The notes under the pieces are model-generated. The model worked only from the letters and a program-made list of their open reading frames with translations, searched no databases and had not been told where the DNA came from. From positions 25,085 to 89,084 of the forward strand of contig NZ_JANLOD010000050.1 in NCBI RefSeq assembly GCF_025466085.1: a DNA stretch of 64,000 bases. Reading direction: 5' to 3'. Origin of the DNA: Pseudomonas sp. 14P_8.1_Bac3. GTDB taxonomy: Bacteria > Pseudomonadota > Gammaproteobacteria > Pseudomonadales > Pseudomonadaceae. This document shows, piece by piece, positions 33,149 to 43,070 of the stretch (position 1 is its first letter; each line of letters begins with the position of its first letter). Made by a program: the position numbers and the translations under genes.

Positions 33149-34777
33149 TCAGGTGTACTTACGCTTCTCCGGCGCCGGCGGGAAATACTGATACAACCAC
33201 GTCTCGCTCAACGTCCGGTCATTGGTGCGAATGAACAACCGCAGCTCCACCGGTTCCACACTGTCATTGGTCGGAAACCAGTCGAAGGTAATCCGGTAAC
33301 CCTTGATGTCATCGAGCACCAGCACGTTGAAGTCCTTGACCTCGCCGTTGGAGCACGTGACCACCGGCTCGATCCCCGTGCCTTCCGGCAAACGGTCCAG
33401 CCCGCCACCGGTGAAGTCCACCGCAAAGCGCCGCGCCCAGACTTCCGGATAATGCTCGCCAGGCGCCCAGCCCTCGGTAAAGCCGCCCATGCCCGAACGG
33501 GTCGCGTTGACCCGCGCCAGCGGCGTGCCGACCGGTGGCAGTGCGCTCCAGTAGAGCTTGTAGCCGTAGTTCAGCGAGTCACCCGCCGCGACCGGTTTTT
33601 TCGGGGTCCAGAAGGCGACGATGTTATCCAGCGTTTCGCCCGTCGTCGGAATTTCCAGCAGATCGATAGAGCCTTCGCCCCACGCGGTGGTCGGTTCGAC
33701 CCACAGGCTCGGGCGCTTGCTGTACCAGTCGACGGTGTCCTGATAGCTGGCAAACTCGTGATCGGTCTGCACCAGGCCGAACCCTTTCGGGTCGGTGTCG
33801 GCGAAGGCATTGAATTGCAGCGTGGCCGGATTGTTCAGCGGACGGCAGATCCACTCACCGTTGCCGCGCCACATCGCCAGGCGATCCGAGTCGTGGATTT
33901 GCGGGTGAATGGTGTCGCACATGCGTCGCTCGTGGGTGCCGCAGCTGAACATGCTGGTCATCGGCGCGATGCCCAACTGCTCGATGGCGGTCCGCGCGTT
34001 GATGTGCGCATCGATGGCCATTACGACCTGGCTGGCCTGGCAATCAATGTCGAAACGGTAGGCGCCGGTGGCGCTCGGCGAGTCGAGCAGGGCGTACATC
34101 ACGAACCGGGTGCTGTCCTTGTCCGGGGTCTCGAACCAGAACTTGGTGAAATCGGGGAATTCTTCACGCTTTTTAGCGTAGGTATCGACCGCCAGCCCTC
34201 GGGCCGACAGACCGTACTGGCCGGTGGCATCGACCGCACGGAAATAACTGGCGCCGAGGAAAGACAACACGTCGTGACGGTCCAGCTCCGGCGCCTTGAA
34301 CAGCTTGAACCCGGAGAAACCCAGGTCGCCCTTAAGCTGCTGGGTGTCGACGCCCTTGGTGTTTTCATAGTTGAACAGCGAAGGGCGGAAATGCACTTCC
34401 CGCGCCTGACGCGTCTTGGGGTCGACGCTGTACATGCGCACCGGCTGCTTGAAGCCCATGCCGACGTGGAAGAACTGCACATCCAGCTGACCTTTCAGAT
34501 CCTTCCACAGGGAATGATTGGCGTCGTAGCGGATGGCATTGAAATTTTGTGGCGTCATCGTCGCCAAGGTCGGCGGGAGCACCTGCTTGGTGTCCTCATA
34601 GCGGCTGCCGGCGAGCTGCTTGGCCTGGATCTTCAACGTCTCGAAATCGAAGGCCTGCGCTTCACCGTCGGCGGTGTCGTTAGCCGCCCAGGCCCGGGCG
34701 GCGAGCAGGCCGCTGGCCGACAGACCGGTGTAGGCCGCAATGGCCATGGACGCTTTGAGCAAATTCCTGCGGTGCAT
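33149..34777 (-). CDS. opgD: Periplasmic glucan biosynthesis protein
   Basis: The protein is 542 residues and belongs to the OpgG/OpgD (MdoG/MdoD) family, which shapes the backbone of osmoregulated periplasmic glucans. The N-terminus MHRRNLLKASMAIAAYTG is a Tat signal, as expected for OpgD and unlike Sec-exported OpgG. Family landmarks include FNAIRYDANHSLWKD, QFFHVGMGF and GEGSIDLLEIPT. The ATG at 34777 places the twin-arginine motif directly at the N-terminus; a longer frame would bury it. It has no opgGH neighbour here. A LacI-type palindrome lies in the upstream region. Confidence 0.93.
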   Translation of the reverse strand: MHRRNLLKASMAIAAYTGLSASGLLAARAWAANDTADGEAQAFDFETLKIQAKQLAGSRYEDTKQVLPPTLATMTPQNFNAIRYDANHSLWKDLKGQLDVQFFHVGMGFKQPVRMYSVDPKTRQAREVHFRPSLFNYENTKGVDTQQLKGDLGFSGFKLFKAPELDRHDVLSFLGASYFRAVDATGQYGLSARGLAVDTYAKKREEFPDFTKFWFETPDKDSTRFVMYALLDSPSATGAYRFDIDCQASQVVMAIDAHINARTAIEQLGIAPMTSMFSCGTHERRMCDTIHPQIHDSDRLAMWRGNGEWICRPLNNPATLQFNAFADTDPKGFGLVQTDHEFASYQDTVDWYSKRPSLWVEPTTAWGEGSIDLLEIPTTGETLDNIVAFWTPKKPVAAGDSLNYGYKLYWSALPPVGTPLARVNATRSGMGGFTEGWAPGEHYPEVWARRFAVDFTGGGLDRLPEGTGIEPVVTCSNGEVKDFNVLVLDDIKGYRITFDWFPTNDSVEPVELRLFIRTNDRTLSETWLYQYFPPAPEKRKYT

Positions 34778-35192
34778 AAGTACAACCTGTCGTGAACAAT
34801 CCGGTGCCGTTCCTGGCACGTGCCGGATCAAAAATGGAGGTTCGGACATGCCTTCGGCCAAACGCTGCGGACTTTAAACAGATGCCAAATAGCTTAAACC
34901 GTTCGCCCGCCGAGAAAAAATCATTGATGGCGCGACGATGGCATCGCTATGAAACAAGACATTTCCGGGAAACGTTTCCCACAGCCATTTCTGATTTAGA
35001 GGGCATTTCTGCTTTTTTCGACTAATTACTCTAAAAACCGCTTTTCAGCGCCCGGATAGTTTCTATTCTATGGGCATGACCGGTTTCTGCCCTCAGGCCG
35101 GTGGGATTTCAGTTGACACGAACAGGCGGCTGAAAAAGGGAAGGGCGATGCGGTATCTGAAGTTTTCTTTGACGTAGAGAGGGACATCGTCC
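34778..35192. other. 415-bp divergent region between opgD and a small ORF
   Basis: No convincing gene is seen, and a 77-codon frame at 34792-35025 lacks a ribosome-binding site. It holds two palindromes, GGCACGTGCC (34815-34824) and GGGAAACGTTTCCC (34967-34980), and an AT-rich stretch near 35020-35075 that may carry the small ORF promoter. Confidence 0.55.
34967..34980. promoter_or_regulatory. Perfect palindrome of LacI-family operator type
   Basis: GGGAAACGTTTCCC is a 14-bp perfect palindrome centred on AACGTT, the core typical of LacI/GalR/FruR family operators. It lies about 190 bp upstream of opgD and 210 bp upstream of the small ORF. Confidence 0.5.
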
Positions 35193-35378
35193 ATGTCGAA
35201 AGTACAAGGCATCACCGAAATGTTGGGAATCTTCCCCTGCCTGGGCCTCGGGCGGCGAAGGCGCCGTCTTAATTCGGAGGAATTGAAGCTGGTGGAACGC
35301 TACCGCGAGCTGTCGGAGAACGACCGGATAGCGATGCGGTATCTGGTGGATGCGATGAGGAGCGTTTCGAGGTTTTAA
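35193..35378 (+). CDS. Small basic protein of unknown function
   Basis: The frame encodes 61 residues. The start has a good Shine-Dalgarno (AGAGGGA, about ten bases upstream). The first 20 residues are hydrophobic with a Cys (LGIFPCLGLG), then RRRRR and an amphipathic helical part (SEELKLVERYRELSENDRI), ending in a helix with AMRYLVDAM. The composition and wobble pattern look coding rather than random. I recall similar small proteins in other pseudomonads but cannot confirm conservation here. Function is unknown. Confidence 0.6.
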   Translation: MSKVQGITEMLGIFPCLGLGRRRRRLNSEELKLVERYRELSENDRIAMRYLVDAMRSVSRF

Positions 35379-35510
35379 ATGAGGAACGACGTTCAGCCGT
35401 GGCAAGCTCCGCGGCTCAACGTCGACACTTACCCATCCTGCGATGTATTTCGAAATGCAATGAATCGTTAACTGTAGGAGCCTTCGTCTTCAGTTACAGG
35501 GGTAGAGCGT

Positions 35511-35538
35511 GCCCCGGGACCTTACTTGATCCCGGGGC
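35511..35538 (-). terminator. Stem-loop after the APC permease gene
   Basis: GCCCCGGGA and TCCCGGGGC form a perfect 9-bp stem with a 10-nt loop, directly after the minus-strand stop codon. No T-tract follows, so termination is likely but not certain. Confidence 0.55.
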
Positions 35539-35546
35539 AAATCACG

Positions 35547-37031
35547 TTAGCGACCAACCTTCCAGGCATCCCCGGCAGGCGCCGTCCCATGGTCATACGG
35601 CTTGGCAATCCACATGTACAGCAACCCCAGGCCAATCACGATCGCCGTACTCAGCACCATCGCATAGTTGATGTACCACGCCGCATCCGGAGTGCGCGGC
35701 CAGGCCATGTTGATGATGGCGCTGATGCCGTAGAGCAGGGCGCCGATGTTGACGGCCCAGCCCCAGGCGCCGAGGGTGAATTTGCCGCTCGGTTTCCAGC
35801 CTTTGATGCGGGCATACAGTGCCGCGAGGACGATCATCTGGAACGCGAGGTAGATGCCGATCGCCGCGAAGCTGACGATGGTGGCGACCGCGTCTTGCAG
35901 GAAGAAGCCAAGGATGATGATCAGCGCCGGCAGGACACCGGAGACGAACAGCGCGGCAACCGGCACCTGAGTCGTAGGAGAAATCTTCTTCAGCAGCGAG
36001 CTGCCGATGACCATTTCGTCCCGGGCGTAGGAATACAGCAGACGACTCGCTGCGGCTTGCAGGCTGATGACGCAGGAGATGAAGGAAATCATCACCACGC
36101 CCATCACCACTTTCGAACCGACCGGGCCGAAGGCGTTGTTGAGGATGGTGGTGACCGGGTCTTTGTCGGTGCCGTTGATCACGGCTTGCATGTCCGGTAC
36201 GGCGAGGATCAGCGCCAGGCAGGCGAACATCGCGGCGACGCCGCCGATGTAGATGGTCATGCGCATGGCCACCGGGATTTGCTTGCTCGGGTTCGGGGTT
36301 TCTTCGGCCACGTCACCGCAGGCCTCGAAGCCGTAGTACAGGAACATCCCCGCCAGCGAGGCGGTGAGGAAGGCCGGCAGGTAGGAGCCGTTGATGCTGA
36401 TGTCGAAGGTGTTGAACAGTACGCTGAGCGGTTGATGACGTTCGAAGATCAGCAGGTAAACGCCGACGATGACCGCGCCGACCAGTTCGCAAAGGAAGCC
36501 GAACATGGCGATGCGCGCCAGCACTTTGGTGCCGCTGAGGTTGACCAGGGTGGCGAATAGCGTCAGCACCAGGGCGATCACGATGTTGGTGTTGTTGCTC
36601 GGTTCAAAACCCAGCATGGCGGCCAGGTAAGGACCGGCGCCGACGGCGACCGCGGCGATGGTGACGCACAGGGCGATGGAGTAGATCCAGCCGACCATCC
36701 ACGCCCAGCGTTTGCCCACCAAGCGGCGAGCCCACGGGTACACGCCGCCGGAAATCGGGAACTGCGAGACCACTTCGCCGAAGATCAGGCACACCAGCAA
36801 CTGGCCGCAACCGACCAGCAAGTAGGCCCAGAACATCGGCGGCCCACCGGCGGCCAGGCACAGGCCGAAGAGGGTATACACCCCGACGACCGGGGAGAGG
36901 TAAGTGAAGCCCAGGGCAAAGTTTTCCCAGAGGCTCATGCTGCGGTTGAAGTTGGAGGTGTAACCCAGCTTGCGGAGTTGCTCGGCATCGCTGTCGGCAG
37001 CGGCTGCGGAGAGTTCGGGTGATGCGTTCAT
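35547..37031 (-). CDS. APC superfamily amino-acid/amine permease
   Basis: The 494-residue protein has about twelve transmembrane helices. It resembles the ACT/GABA-permease branch: the N-terminal segment FNRSMSLWENFALGFTYLSP, FPISGGVYPWARRLVG in the first third and GFEACGDVAEETPNPSK in the middle are typical. It lies at the downstream end of the ydcSTUV-aldehyde dehydrogenase cluster, on the same strand and 229 bp after the dehydrogenase, so GABA or a polyamine-derived substrate is plausible. The substrate is inferred only from context. Confidence 0.85.
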   Translation of the reverse strand: MNASPELSAAAADSDAEQLRKLGYTSNFNRSMSLWENFALGFTYLSPVVGVYTLFGLCLAAGGPPMFWAYLLVGCGQLLVCLIFGEVVSQFPISGGVYPWARRLVGKRWAWMVGWIYSIALCVTIAAVAVGAGPYLAAMLGFEPSNNTNIVIALVLTLFATLVNLSGTKVLARIAMFGFLCELVGAVIVGVYLLIFERHQPLSVLFNTFDISINGSYLPAFLTASLAGMFLYYGFEACGDVAEETPNPSKQIPVAMRMTIYIGGVAAMFACLALILAVPDMQAVINGTDKDPVTTILNNAFGPVGSKVVMGVVMISFISCVISLQAAASRLLYSYARDEMVIGSSLLKKISPTTQVPVAALFVSGVLPALIIILGFFLQDAVATIVSFAAIGIYLAFQMIVLAALYARIKGWKPSGKFTLGAWGWAVNIGALLYGISAIINMAWPRTPDAAWYINYAMVLSTAIVIGLGLLYMWIAKPYDHGTAPAGDAWKVGR

Positions 37032-37190
37032 GGTGTGTTAGCTCCGGAAAATCGGCAGATTTCGGATGTCCGACACCGTGGCGGGGCCTTGGCAGGCGCT
37101 GCCCGGGTCGGTGGTTATTGTTGTGTGTTGCCTGCGTTGATACCTGGTGGTGCGTGGTGCCGGTTTCGGCCTTGAAACCGGGGTGACGCC

Positions 37191-37256
37191 ATCGCCAGCA
37201 GGCTGGCTCCCACAGGGAAAGTGCATTCCAGATGTGGGAGCCAGCCTGCTGGCGAT
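37191..37256. repeat. REP pair with compensated stem GCCAGC/GCTGGC
   Basis: ATCGCCAGCAGGCTGGCTCC and an inverted GGGAGCCAGCCTGCTGGCGAT sit about 25 bp apart. Both arms of each stem carry matching changes relative to the GCGAGC class, so base pairing is kept. Confidence 0.87.
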
Positions 37257-37260
37257 GCTT

Positions 37261-38685
37261 TTAATGCTTGAACATCACATGCCGCACAACGGTGTAATCC
37301 TCCAGCCCGTACATCGACATGTCCTTCCCGTAACCGGACAATTTCTGACCGCCATGCGGCATTTCGCTAACGAGCATGAAGTGCGTGTTCACCCAGGTGC
37401 AGCCGTACTGCAGGCGGGCCGCCAGGCGATGAGCGCGACTGACATCGGCGGTCCACACCGACGATGCCAGGCCGTAGTCCGAATCGTTGGCCCAACCCAG
37501 CACCTGCGCTTCATCGGTGAATCGCGTCACCGACACCACCGGCCCGAACACTTCGCGACGGACGATCTCGTCGTCCTGTTGCGCGTCGGCCAGCACCGTC
37601 GGTTCGAAGAAGAAACCATTGCCTTCAACCGCTTTGCCGCCAGTGATCAGGCGGATGTGCGATTGCGCCACGGCGCGTTCGACGAACCCGGCCACGCGGT
37701 CGCGGTGCTGTGCGGTGATCAGCGGCCCCAGTTCGGTCGATGGATCATCCTGCAGCCCATACTTGATGCTGCTGACGGCTGCGCCGAGCTTCTCGACGAA
37801 TTTTTCGTAGATGCCGGCCTGCGCGTAGATGCGGCAGGCGGCGGTGCAGTCCTGGCCAGCGTTGTAGAAGCCGAAGGTGCGGATGCCTTCAACGGCGGCA
37901 TCAATGTCGGCGTCGTCGAAAATGATCACCGGGGCCTTGCCGCCCAGTTCCATGTGCATGCGTTTGACGCTGTCGGCGGTGCTGGAAATGATGTTCGCGC
38001 CAGTGGCGATGGAGCCGGTCAGCGACACCATGCGCACTTTCGGGTGCGTAACCAATGGGCTGCCGACGGTAGGACCGCGGCCGAACACCAGGTTGAGCAC
38101 ACCGGCCGGGAAAATCTCCGACGCCAGTTGTGCCAGGCGCAACGCGGTCAGCGGGGTTTGTTCCGACGGCTTGAGCACCACGGTATTACCGGCGGCGAGG
38201 GCCGGGGCGATTTTCCAGGCGACCATCATCAGCGGGTAGTTCCACGGCGCGATGGAGGCGATCACGCCCACCGGGTCGCGGCGGATCATCGAGGTGTGCC
38301 CGGCCAGGTATTCACCACCGGCAGAACCGCTCATGCAACGGCTGGCGCCGGCGAAGAAGCGGAACACGTCGGCAATCGCCGGGATCTCGTCGTTCAGCGC
38401 AGCGCTGTAGGGCTTGCCGCAATTGTCCGATTCCAGTTTGGCCAGCTCCTCGCCGTTTGCTTCGATGGCGTCGGCGAGTTTCAGCAGCAGCAGCGAGCGT
38501 TCTTTCGGCGGGGTTTGCGACCAGCTGTCGAACGCCGCATCGGCGGCGCGCACGGCGGCGTCGACCTGGGCTTCGCTGGCTTCGTTGATTTCCACCAGCA
38601 CGCGGCCGAGGGCCGGGTTGAACACCGGTTGGGCGGGGCCTTCGCCGTTGATGAGCTGGCCGTTGATCAGGAGTTGGGTTTGCAT
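37261..38685 (-). CDS. patD: Gamma-aminobutyraldehyde dehydrogenase
   Basis: The enzyme oxidises gamma-aminobutyraldehyde, the transamination or oxidation product of putrescine, to GABA with NAD+. Its 474 residues equal E. coli PatD (YdcW), which also follows ydcSTUV. The aldehyde dehydrogenase motifs are present: APWNYPLMM, the NAD loop LTGSIATG, catalytic Glu in ELGGKAPV and nucleophile Cys280 in GQDCTAAC. The start has GAGGA upstream, preceded by a Crc/Hfq-type motif AACAAGAA (38705-38712, minus strand). A REP pair separates it from the last permease gene of the transporter. Confidence 0.92.
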   Translation of the reverse strand: MQTQLLINGQLINGEGPAQPVFNPALGRVLVEINEASEAQVDAAVRAADAAFDSWSQTPPKERSLLLLKLADAIEANGEELAKLESDNCGKPYSAALNDEIPAIADVFRFFAGASRCMSGSAGGEYLAGHTSMIRRDPVGVIASIAPWNYPLMMVAWKIAPALAAGNTVVLKPSEQTPLTALRLAQLASEIFPAGVLNLVFGRGPTVGSPLVTHPKVRMVSLTGSIATGANIISSTADSVKRMHMELGGKAPVIIFDDADIDAAVEGIRTFGFYNAGQDCTAACRIYAQAGIYEKFVEKLGAAVSSIKYGLQDDPSTELGPLITAQHRDRVAGFVERAVAQSHIRLITGGKAVEGNGFFFEPTVLADAQQDDEIVRREVFGPVVSVTRFTDEAQVLGWANDSDYGLASSVWTADVSRAHRLAARLQYGCTWVNTHFMLVSEMPHGGQKLSGYGKDMSMYGLEDYTVVRHVMFKH

Positions 38686-38704
38686 GGCATTGTCCTCGTA
38701 AAAA

Positions 38705-38712
38705 TTCTTGTT
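38705..38712 (-). promoter_or_regulatory. Crc/Hfq-type motif before patD
   Basis: On the minus strand AACAAGAA matches AANAANAA and lies about 20 bases before the ATG, close to the ribosome-binding site, as in other Crc/Hfq targets for amine catabolism. Confidence 0.4.
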
Positions 38713-38727
38713 TTGAAACCGGCCCCT

Positions 38728-38815
38728 GTGGGAGCGAGCCTGCTCGCGATGGCGTCCTGTCTGTCGACATCATTGTTGAATGTCAGTCAGTCATCGCGAG
38801 CAGGCTCGCTCCCAC
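38728..38815. repeat. REP pair, GCGAGC class
   Basis: GTGGGAGCGAGCCTGCTCGC and its inverted copy enclose about 44 bases. The pair lies inside the apparent operon, between the last transporter gene and patD. Confidence 0.9.
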
Positions 38816-38842
38816 AGGGGATTTGCGTTGTCTGTAATTGAT

Positions 38843-39652
38843 TTATTTCCCGCCGCTACCGGCCACGCTCTCGCCGCCACGGGTCAGGTAATACGCGCCA
38901 AGGATCGGCAGCATGGTCACCATCATCACCAGCATGGCCACGACGTTCGTCACCGGTACATCCCGTGGGCGGCTGAGCTGGTTGAGCAGCCACAGCGGCA
39001 AGGTGCGTTCATGGCCGGCGGTGAAAGTGGTGACGATGATTTCGTCGAACGACAGCGCGAACGCGAGCATGCCGCCGGCCAGCAATGCCGAGCCGAGGTT
39101 CGGCAGGACGATGTAGCGGAAGGTCTGCCAGCCATCGGCGCCAAGGTCCATCGAAGCTTCGATCAAACTGTGGGAGGTGCGACGCAAACGGGCGATGACG
39201 TTGTTGTAGACGATCACCACACAGAAGGTCGCGTGGCCGACGATGATGGTGAACATCCCCGGTTCGATCCCCAGCGTCTTGAAGGTCGCCAGCAGCGCGA
39301 TGCCGGTGATGATCCCCGGCAATGCGATCGGCAGGATCAGCATCAGCGAGATGCCCTGCTTGCCGAAGAAATCCCGCCGGTACAGCGCCGCCGACGCCAG
39401 GGTGCCAAGCACCAGGGCGATCAACGTGGCGACGGCGGCGATCTGCAGTGACAGCTTGATCGCTTCCAGCACGTCCGGCCGCGAGAACGCCACGCCAATC
39501 CACTTCAGGGTGAAGCCCTTGGGCGGAAAGCTGAACGCCGCGTCTTCGGTGTTGAAGGCGTAGAGGAAGATGATCAGGATCGGGAAGTGCAGGAACACCA
39601 ACCCGCCCCAGGCTGCGACTTTCAAACCCAGTGAAGCTTTCTCAGAGTGCAT
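38843..39652 (-). CDS. ydcV: ABC transporter permease, polyamine type (YdcV-like)
   Basis: The 269-residue protein has six transmembrane segments and the binding-protein-dependent permease signature SLIEASMDLGADGWQTFRY (EAA loop) at about residues 160-178, which contacts the ATPase. It corresponds to the second permease of polyamine-type transporters (PotC/YdcV). Its start overlaps the upstream permease gene by 11 bases, indicating coupled translation. The order binding protein, ATPase, two permeases, aldehyde dehydrogenase equals E. coli ydcSTUV-patD. Confidence 0.9.
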   Translation of the reverse strand: MHSEKASLGLKVAAWGGLVFLHFPILIIFLYAFNTEDAAFSFPPKGFTLKWIGVAFSRPDVLEAIKLSLQIAAVATLIALVLGTLASAALYRRDFFGKQGISLMLILPIALPGIITGIALLATFKTLGIEPGMFTIIVGHATFCVVIVYNNVIARLRRTSHSLIEASMDLGADGWQTFRYIVLPNLGSALLAGGMLAFALSFDEIIVTTFTAGHERTLPLWLLNQLSRPRDVPVTNVVAMLVMMVTMLPILGAYYLTRGGESVAGSGGK

Positions 39653-40589
39653 CGAAGGCCCCCAGTCGTTTGACGATGGTCAGGTAAATCGCGATCAGCA
39701 CAATCGGCACCAGGGTGAAGGCCGCGGCCATCGGCATATTGCCGATCGCGCCTTGCTGGGCGTACACCATGCTGCCGACGAAATACCCTGGCGGGCCCAC
39801 CAGTTGCGGCACGATGAAGTCACCCAGGGTCAGGGAAAAGGTGAAGATCGAGCCGGCGGCGATGCCCGGGATCGACAGCGGCAGAATCACCTGCATGAAG
39901 GTCTGGCGCGGCTTGGCGCCGAGGTCCGCGGAGGCTTGCAGCAATGACGGCGGCAAACGCTCCAGCGATGCCTGGATCGGCAGGATCATGAACGGCAGCC
40001 AGATGTAGACGAACACCATGAAGCGGCCCAGGTGCGAGGTCGACAAGGTGCTGCCACCGACGCCCGGAATGCCCAGGACAAATTGCAGGACCGGTTCCAG
40101 CCCAAGGTGCTGGACAAACCACTGCGCCACGCCGCCCTTGGCCAGCAGCAGTGTCCAGGCATAGGCCTTGACGATGTAGCTGGCCCACATCGGCATCATC
40201 ACCGCGATGTAGAAAAACGCCTTGGTCTTGCCGGTGGTGTAGCGCGCCATGTAGTAAGCGATCGGGAACGCGACGATGGCGCTGGCGATCGACACCACGA
40301 TGGCCATGCTCAGGGTGCGCAGGATGATGTCGAAGTTCGACGGCTGGAACAGCGCGGTGAAGTTCGCCAGGGTCAGGTCCGGGGTGACCGCCATGGTGAA
40401 GTCGTCGAAGGTGTAGAAACCTTGCCACAACAATACAAGCAGCGAGCCGAGGTAGATCGCGCCGAACCACAACAGCGGCGGCACCAGCAGCAGCGACAGG
40501 TAGAAGTTCGGCCGGCGATACAGCAGGTTGGAAAACCGGCGCAGCGGCGAGCCGCTGGCCGGGGTTTGCGGGAGAGCGACGCTGGTCAT
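39642..40589 (-). CDS. ydcU: ABC transporter permease, polyamine type (YdcU-like)
   Basis: The 315-residue protein has six transmembrane segments after a cytosolic N-terminus of about 30 residues. The EAA loop reads LLQASADLGAKPRQTFMQV at about residues 226-244. It is the PotB/YdcU-type partner of the following permease. It begins one base after the ATPase stop codon and ends inside the next gene start. Confidence 0.9.
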   Translation of the reverse strand: MTSVALPQTPASGSPLRRFSNLLYRRPNFYLSLLLVPPLLWFGAIYLGSLLVLLWQGFYTFDDFTMAVTPDLTLANFTALFQPSNFDIILRTLSMAIVVSIASAIVAFPIAYYMARYTTGKTKAFFYIAVMMPMWASYIVKAYAWTLLLAKGGVAQWFVQHLGLEPVLQFVLGIPGVGGSTLSTSHLGRFMVFVYIWLPFMILPIQASLERLPPSLLQASADLGAKPRQTFMQVILPLSIPGIAAGSIFTFSLTLGDFIVPQLVGPPGYFVGSMVYAQQGAIGNMPMAAAFTLVPIVLIAIYLTIVKRLGAFDAL

Positions 40590-40590
40590 C

Positions 40591-41625
<1,035 letters not shown>

Positions 41626-41710
41626 GGTGCGGTGCTCCCATTAGGCGAGGGCCGTCGCAGCGGCCCTGCCTGGACTTCTGAAAAACATATATCTCTGGCG
41701 ATGATCACCT

Positions 41711-41812
41711 GTGGGAGCGAGCCTGCTCGCGATGGCGGTGGGTCAGTCAGCGGTGATGTCGACTGTGATTACCGCATCGTCGGAACGCCGCCCGGAGCCG
41801 GCTCGCTCCCAC
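41711..41812. repeat. REP pair with one mutated half
   Basis: The left half is intact (GTGGGAGCGAGCCTGCTCGCGA). The right half reads CCGGAGCCGGCTCGCTCCCAC, so its inner stem is altered. It lies between the binding-protein and ATPase genes. Confidence 0.8.
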
Positions 41813-41828
41813 AGGGGGGAGGGCGATT

Positions 41829-42980
41829 TTATCTTCCGCCCATGATCGCGATGTAATCCTGGGTCCAGCGGCTGTACGGCACGAACTTGCCGCCTTCAGC
41901 CTGCGGGGTTTTCCAGAAGGCGATCTTCTCGAACTGGTCGAAACCGTTGGTTTTGCAGCCCTCGGCGCCCAGCAATTCACTGCCGGTACAGGCCGCTGGC
42001 ACCGCTGGCAACGAACCGAACCAGGCCGCCACATCACCCTGGACTTTCGGTTGCAGCGACCAGTCCATCCACTTGTAGGCGCAGTTCGGGTGCTTGGCGT
42101 CGGCGTGCAGCATGGTGGTGTCGGCCCAACCGGTGGCGCCTTCTTTCGGGATGGTCGAGGCGATCGGTTGTTTCTCGTTCATCAGGCCGTTGACCTGATA
42201 CGGCCAGGCGCTGGACGCGACCACGCCTTCGTTTTTGAAGTCGCTCATCTGCACGGTGGTGTCGTGCCAGTAGCGATGGATCAGCGGCTGCTGGGCGCGC
42301 AGCAGTTCGAGGACGGCTTTGTACTGGTCTTCGCTGAGTTGATACGGGTCTTTGATGCCCAGTTCAGGCTTGGTGCTCTTCAGGTACAGCGCCGCGTCGG
42401 CGATGTAGATCGGGCCATCGTAAGCCTGCACGCGGCCTTTGTTCGGCTTGCCGTCCGGCAGGTCTTGCGCGTTGAACACCACGCTCCAGCTGGTCGGCGC
42501 GGTTTTGAACACGTTGGTGTTGTACATCAGCACGTTCGGGCCCCACTGGTAAGGCGTGCCGTAGGTCTGTTTGTTGACCACGTACCACGGCGCATCCTTC
42601 AGGCGCGGGTCGAGGCTTTTCCAGTTCGGGATCAACGCGGTGTTGATTGGCTGCACGCGCTTGCCGACGATCAACCGCAGCGACGCATCGCCGGACGCGG
42701 TCACCAGGTCGTAGCCGCCCTTGGACATCAGGCTGACCATCTCGTCGGAGGTCGCAGCGGTTTTCACGTTGACCTTGCAGCCGGTTTCCTTCTCGAAACC
42801 GGTCACCCAGTCATACGCCTTGTCGCTTTCGCCACGTTCGATGTAGCCAGGCCAGGCGACGATATCCAGTTGACCTTCGCCGGCGCCGACAGCCTTCAGC
42901 GGTTCGGCGGCCTGAATACTGGCACTGGCCAGCAGCGCGGTGGTGATTGCACTGAGCAGTGCGGTCTTGTGCACGAACAT
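41829..42980 (-). CDS. ydcS: Periplasmic binding protein of the polyamine-type transporter (YdcS-like)
   Basis: The 383-residue protein has a Sec signal peptide (hydrophobic residues 7-24, cleavage near IQAAEP). The mature start LDIVAWPGYIERGESDKAYDWV is typical of PotD/PotF/YdcS proteins and is followed by DLVTASGDAS and the ligand-site aromatic residues in TYGTPYQWGPN. YdcS of E. coli is 381 residues. Its partner ATPase and permeases follow on the same strand. Putrescine-like cargo is inferred from the cluster; the E. coli protein has also been linked to polyhydroxybutyrate synthesis. Confidence 0.9.
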   Translation of the reverse strand: MFVHKTALLSAITTALLASASIQAAEPLKAVGAGEGQLDIVAWPGYIERGESDKAYDWVTGFEKETGCKVNVKTAATSDEMVSLMSKGGYDLVTASGDASLRLIVGKRVQPINTALIPNWKSLDPRLKDAPWYVVNKQTYGTPYQWGPNVLMYNTNVFKTAPTSWSVVFNAQDLPDGKPNKGRVQAYDGPIYIADAALYLKSTKPELGIKDPYQLSEDQYKAVLELLRAQQPLIHRYWHDTTVQMSDFKNEGVVASSAWPYQVNGLMNEKQPIASTIPKEGATGWADTTMLHADAKHPNCAYKWMDWSLQPKVQGDVAAWFGSLPAVPAACTGSELLGAEGCKTNGFDQFEKIAFWKTPQAEGGKFVPYSRWTQDYIAIMGGR

Positions 42981-43070
42981 GGGAATTCCCTCTTCTTTAA
43001 TTATGGTCGGGGCAGTTTTGAACGTGGTGAAGCCAATGCCTTTACGGCTAATTGTTAGCGTAGTGCGCTT

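Noticed and set aside
34792..35025. 77-codon frame in the opgD upstream region
   Set aside because: No ribosome-binding site, atypical composition, and it covers the palindromes of the regulatory region.
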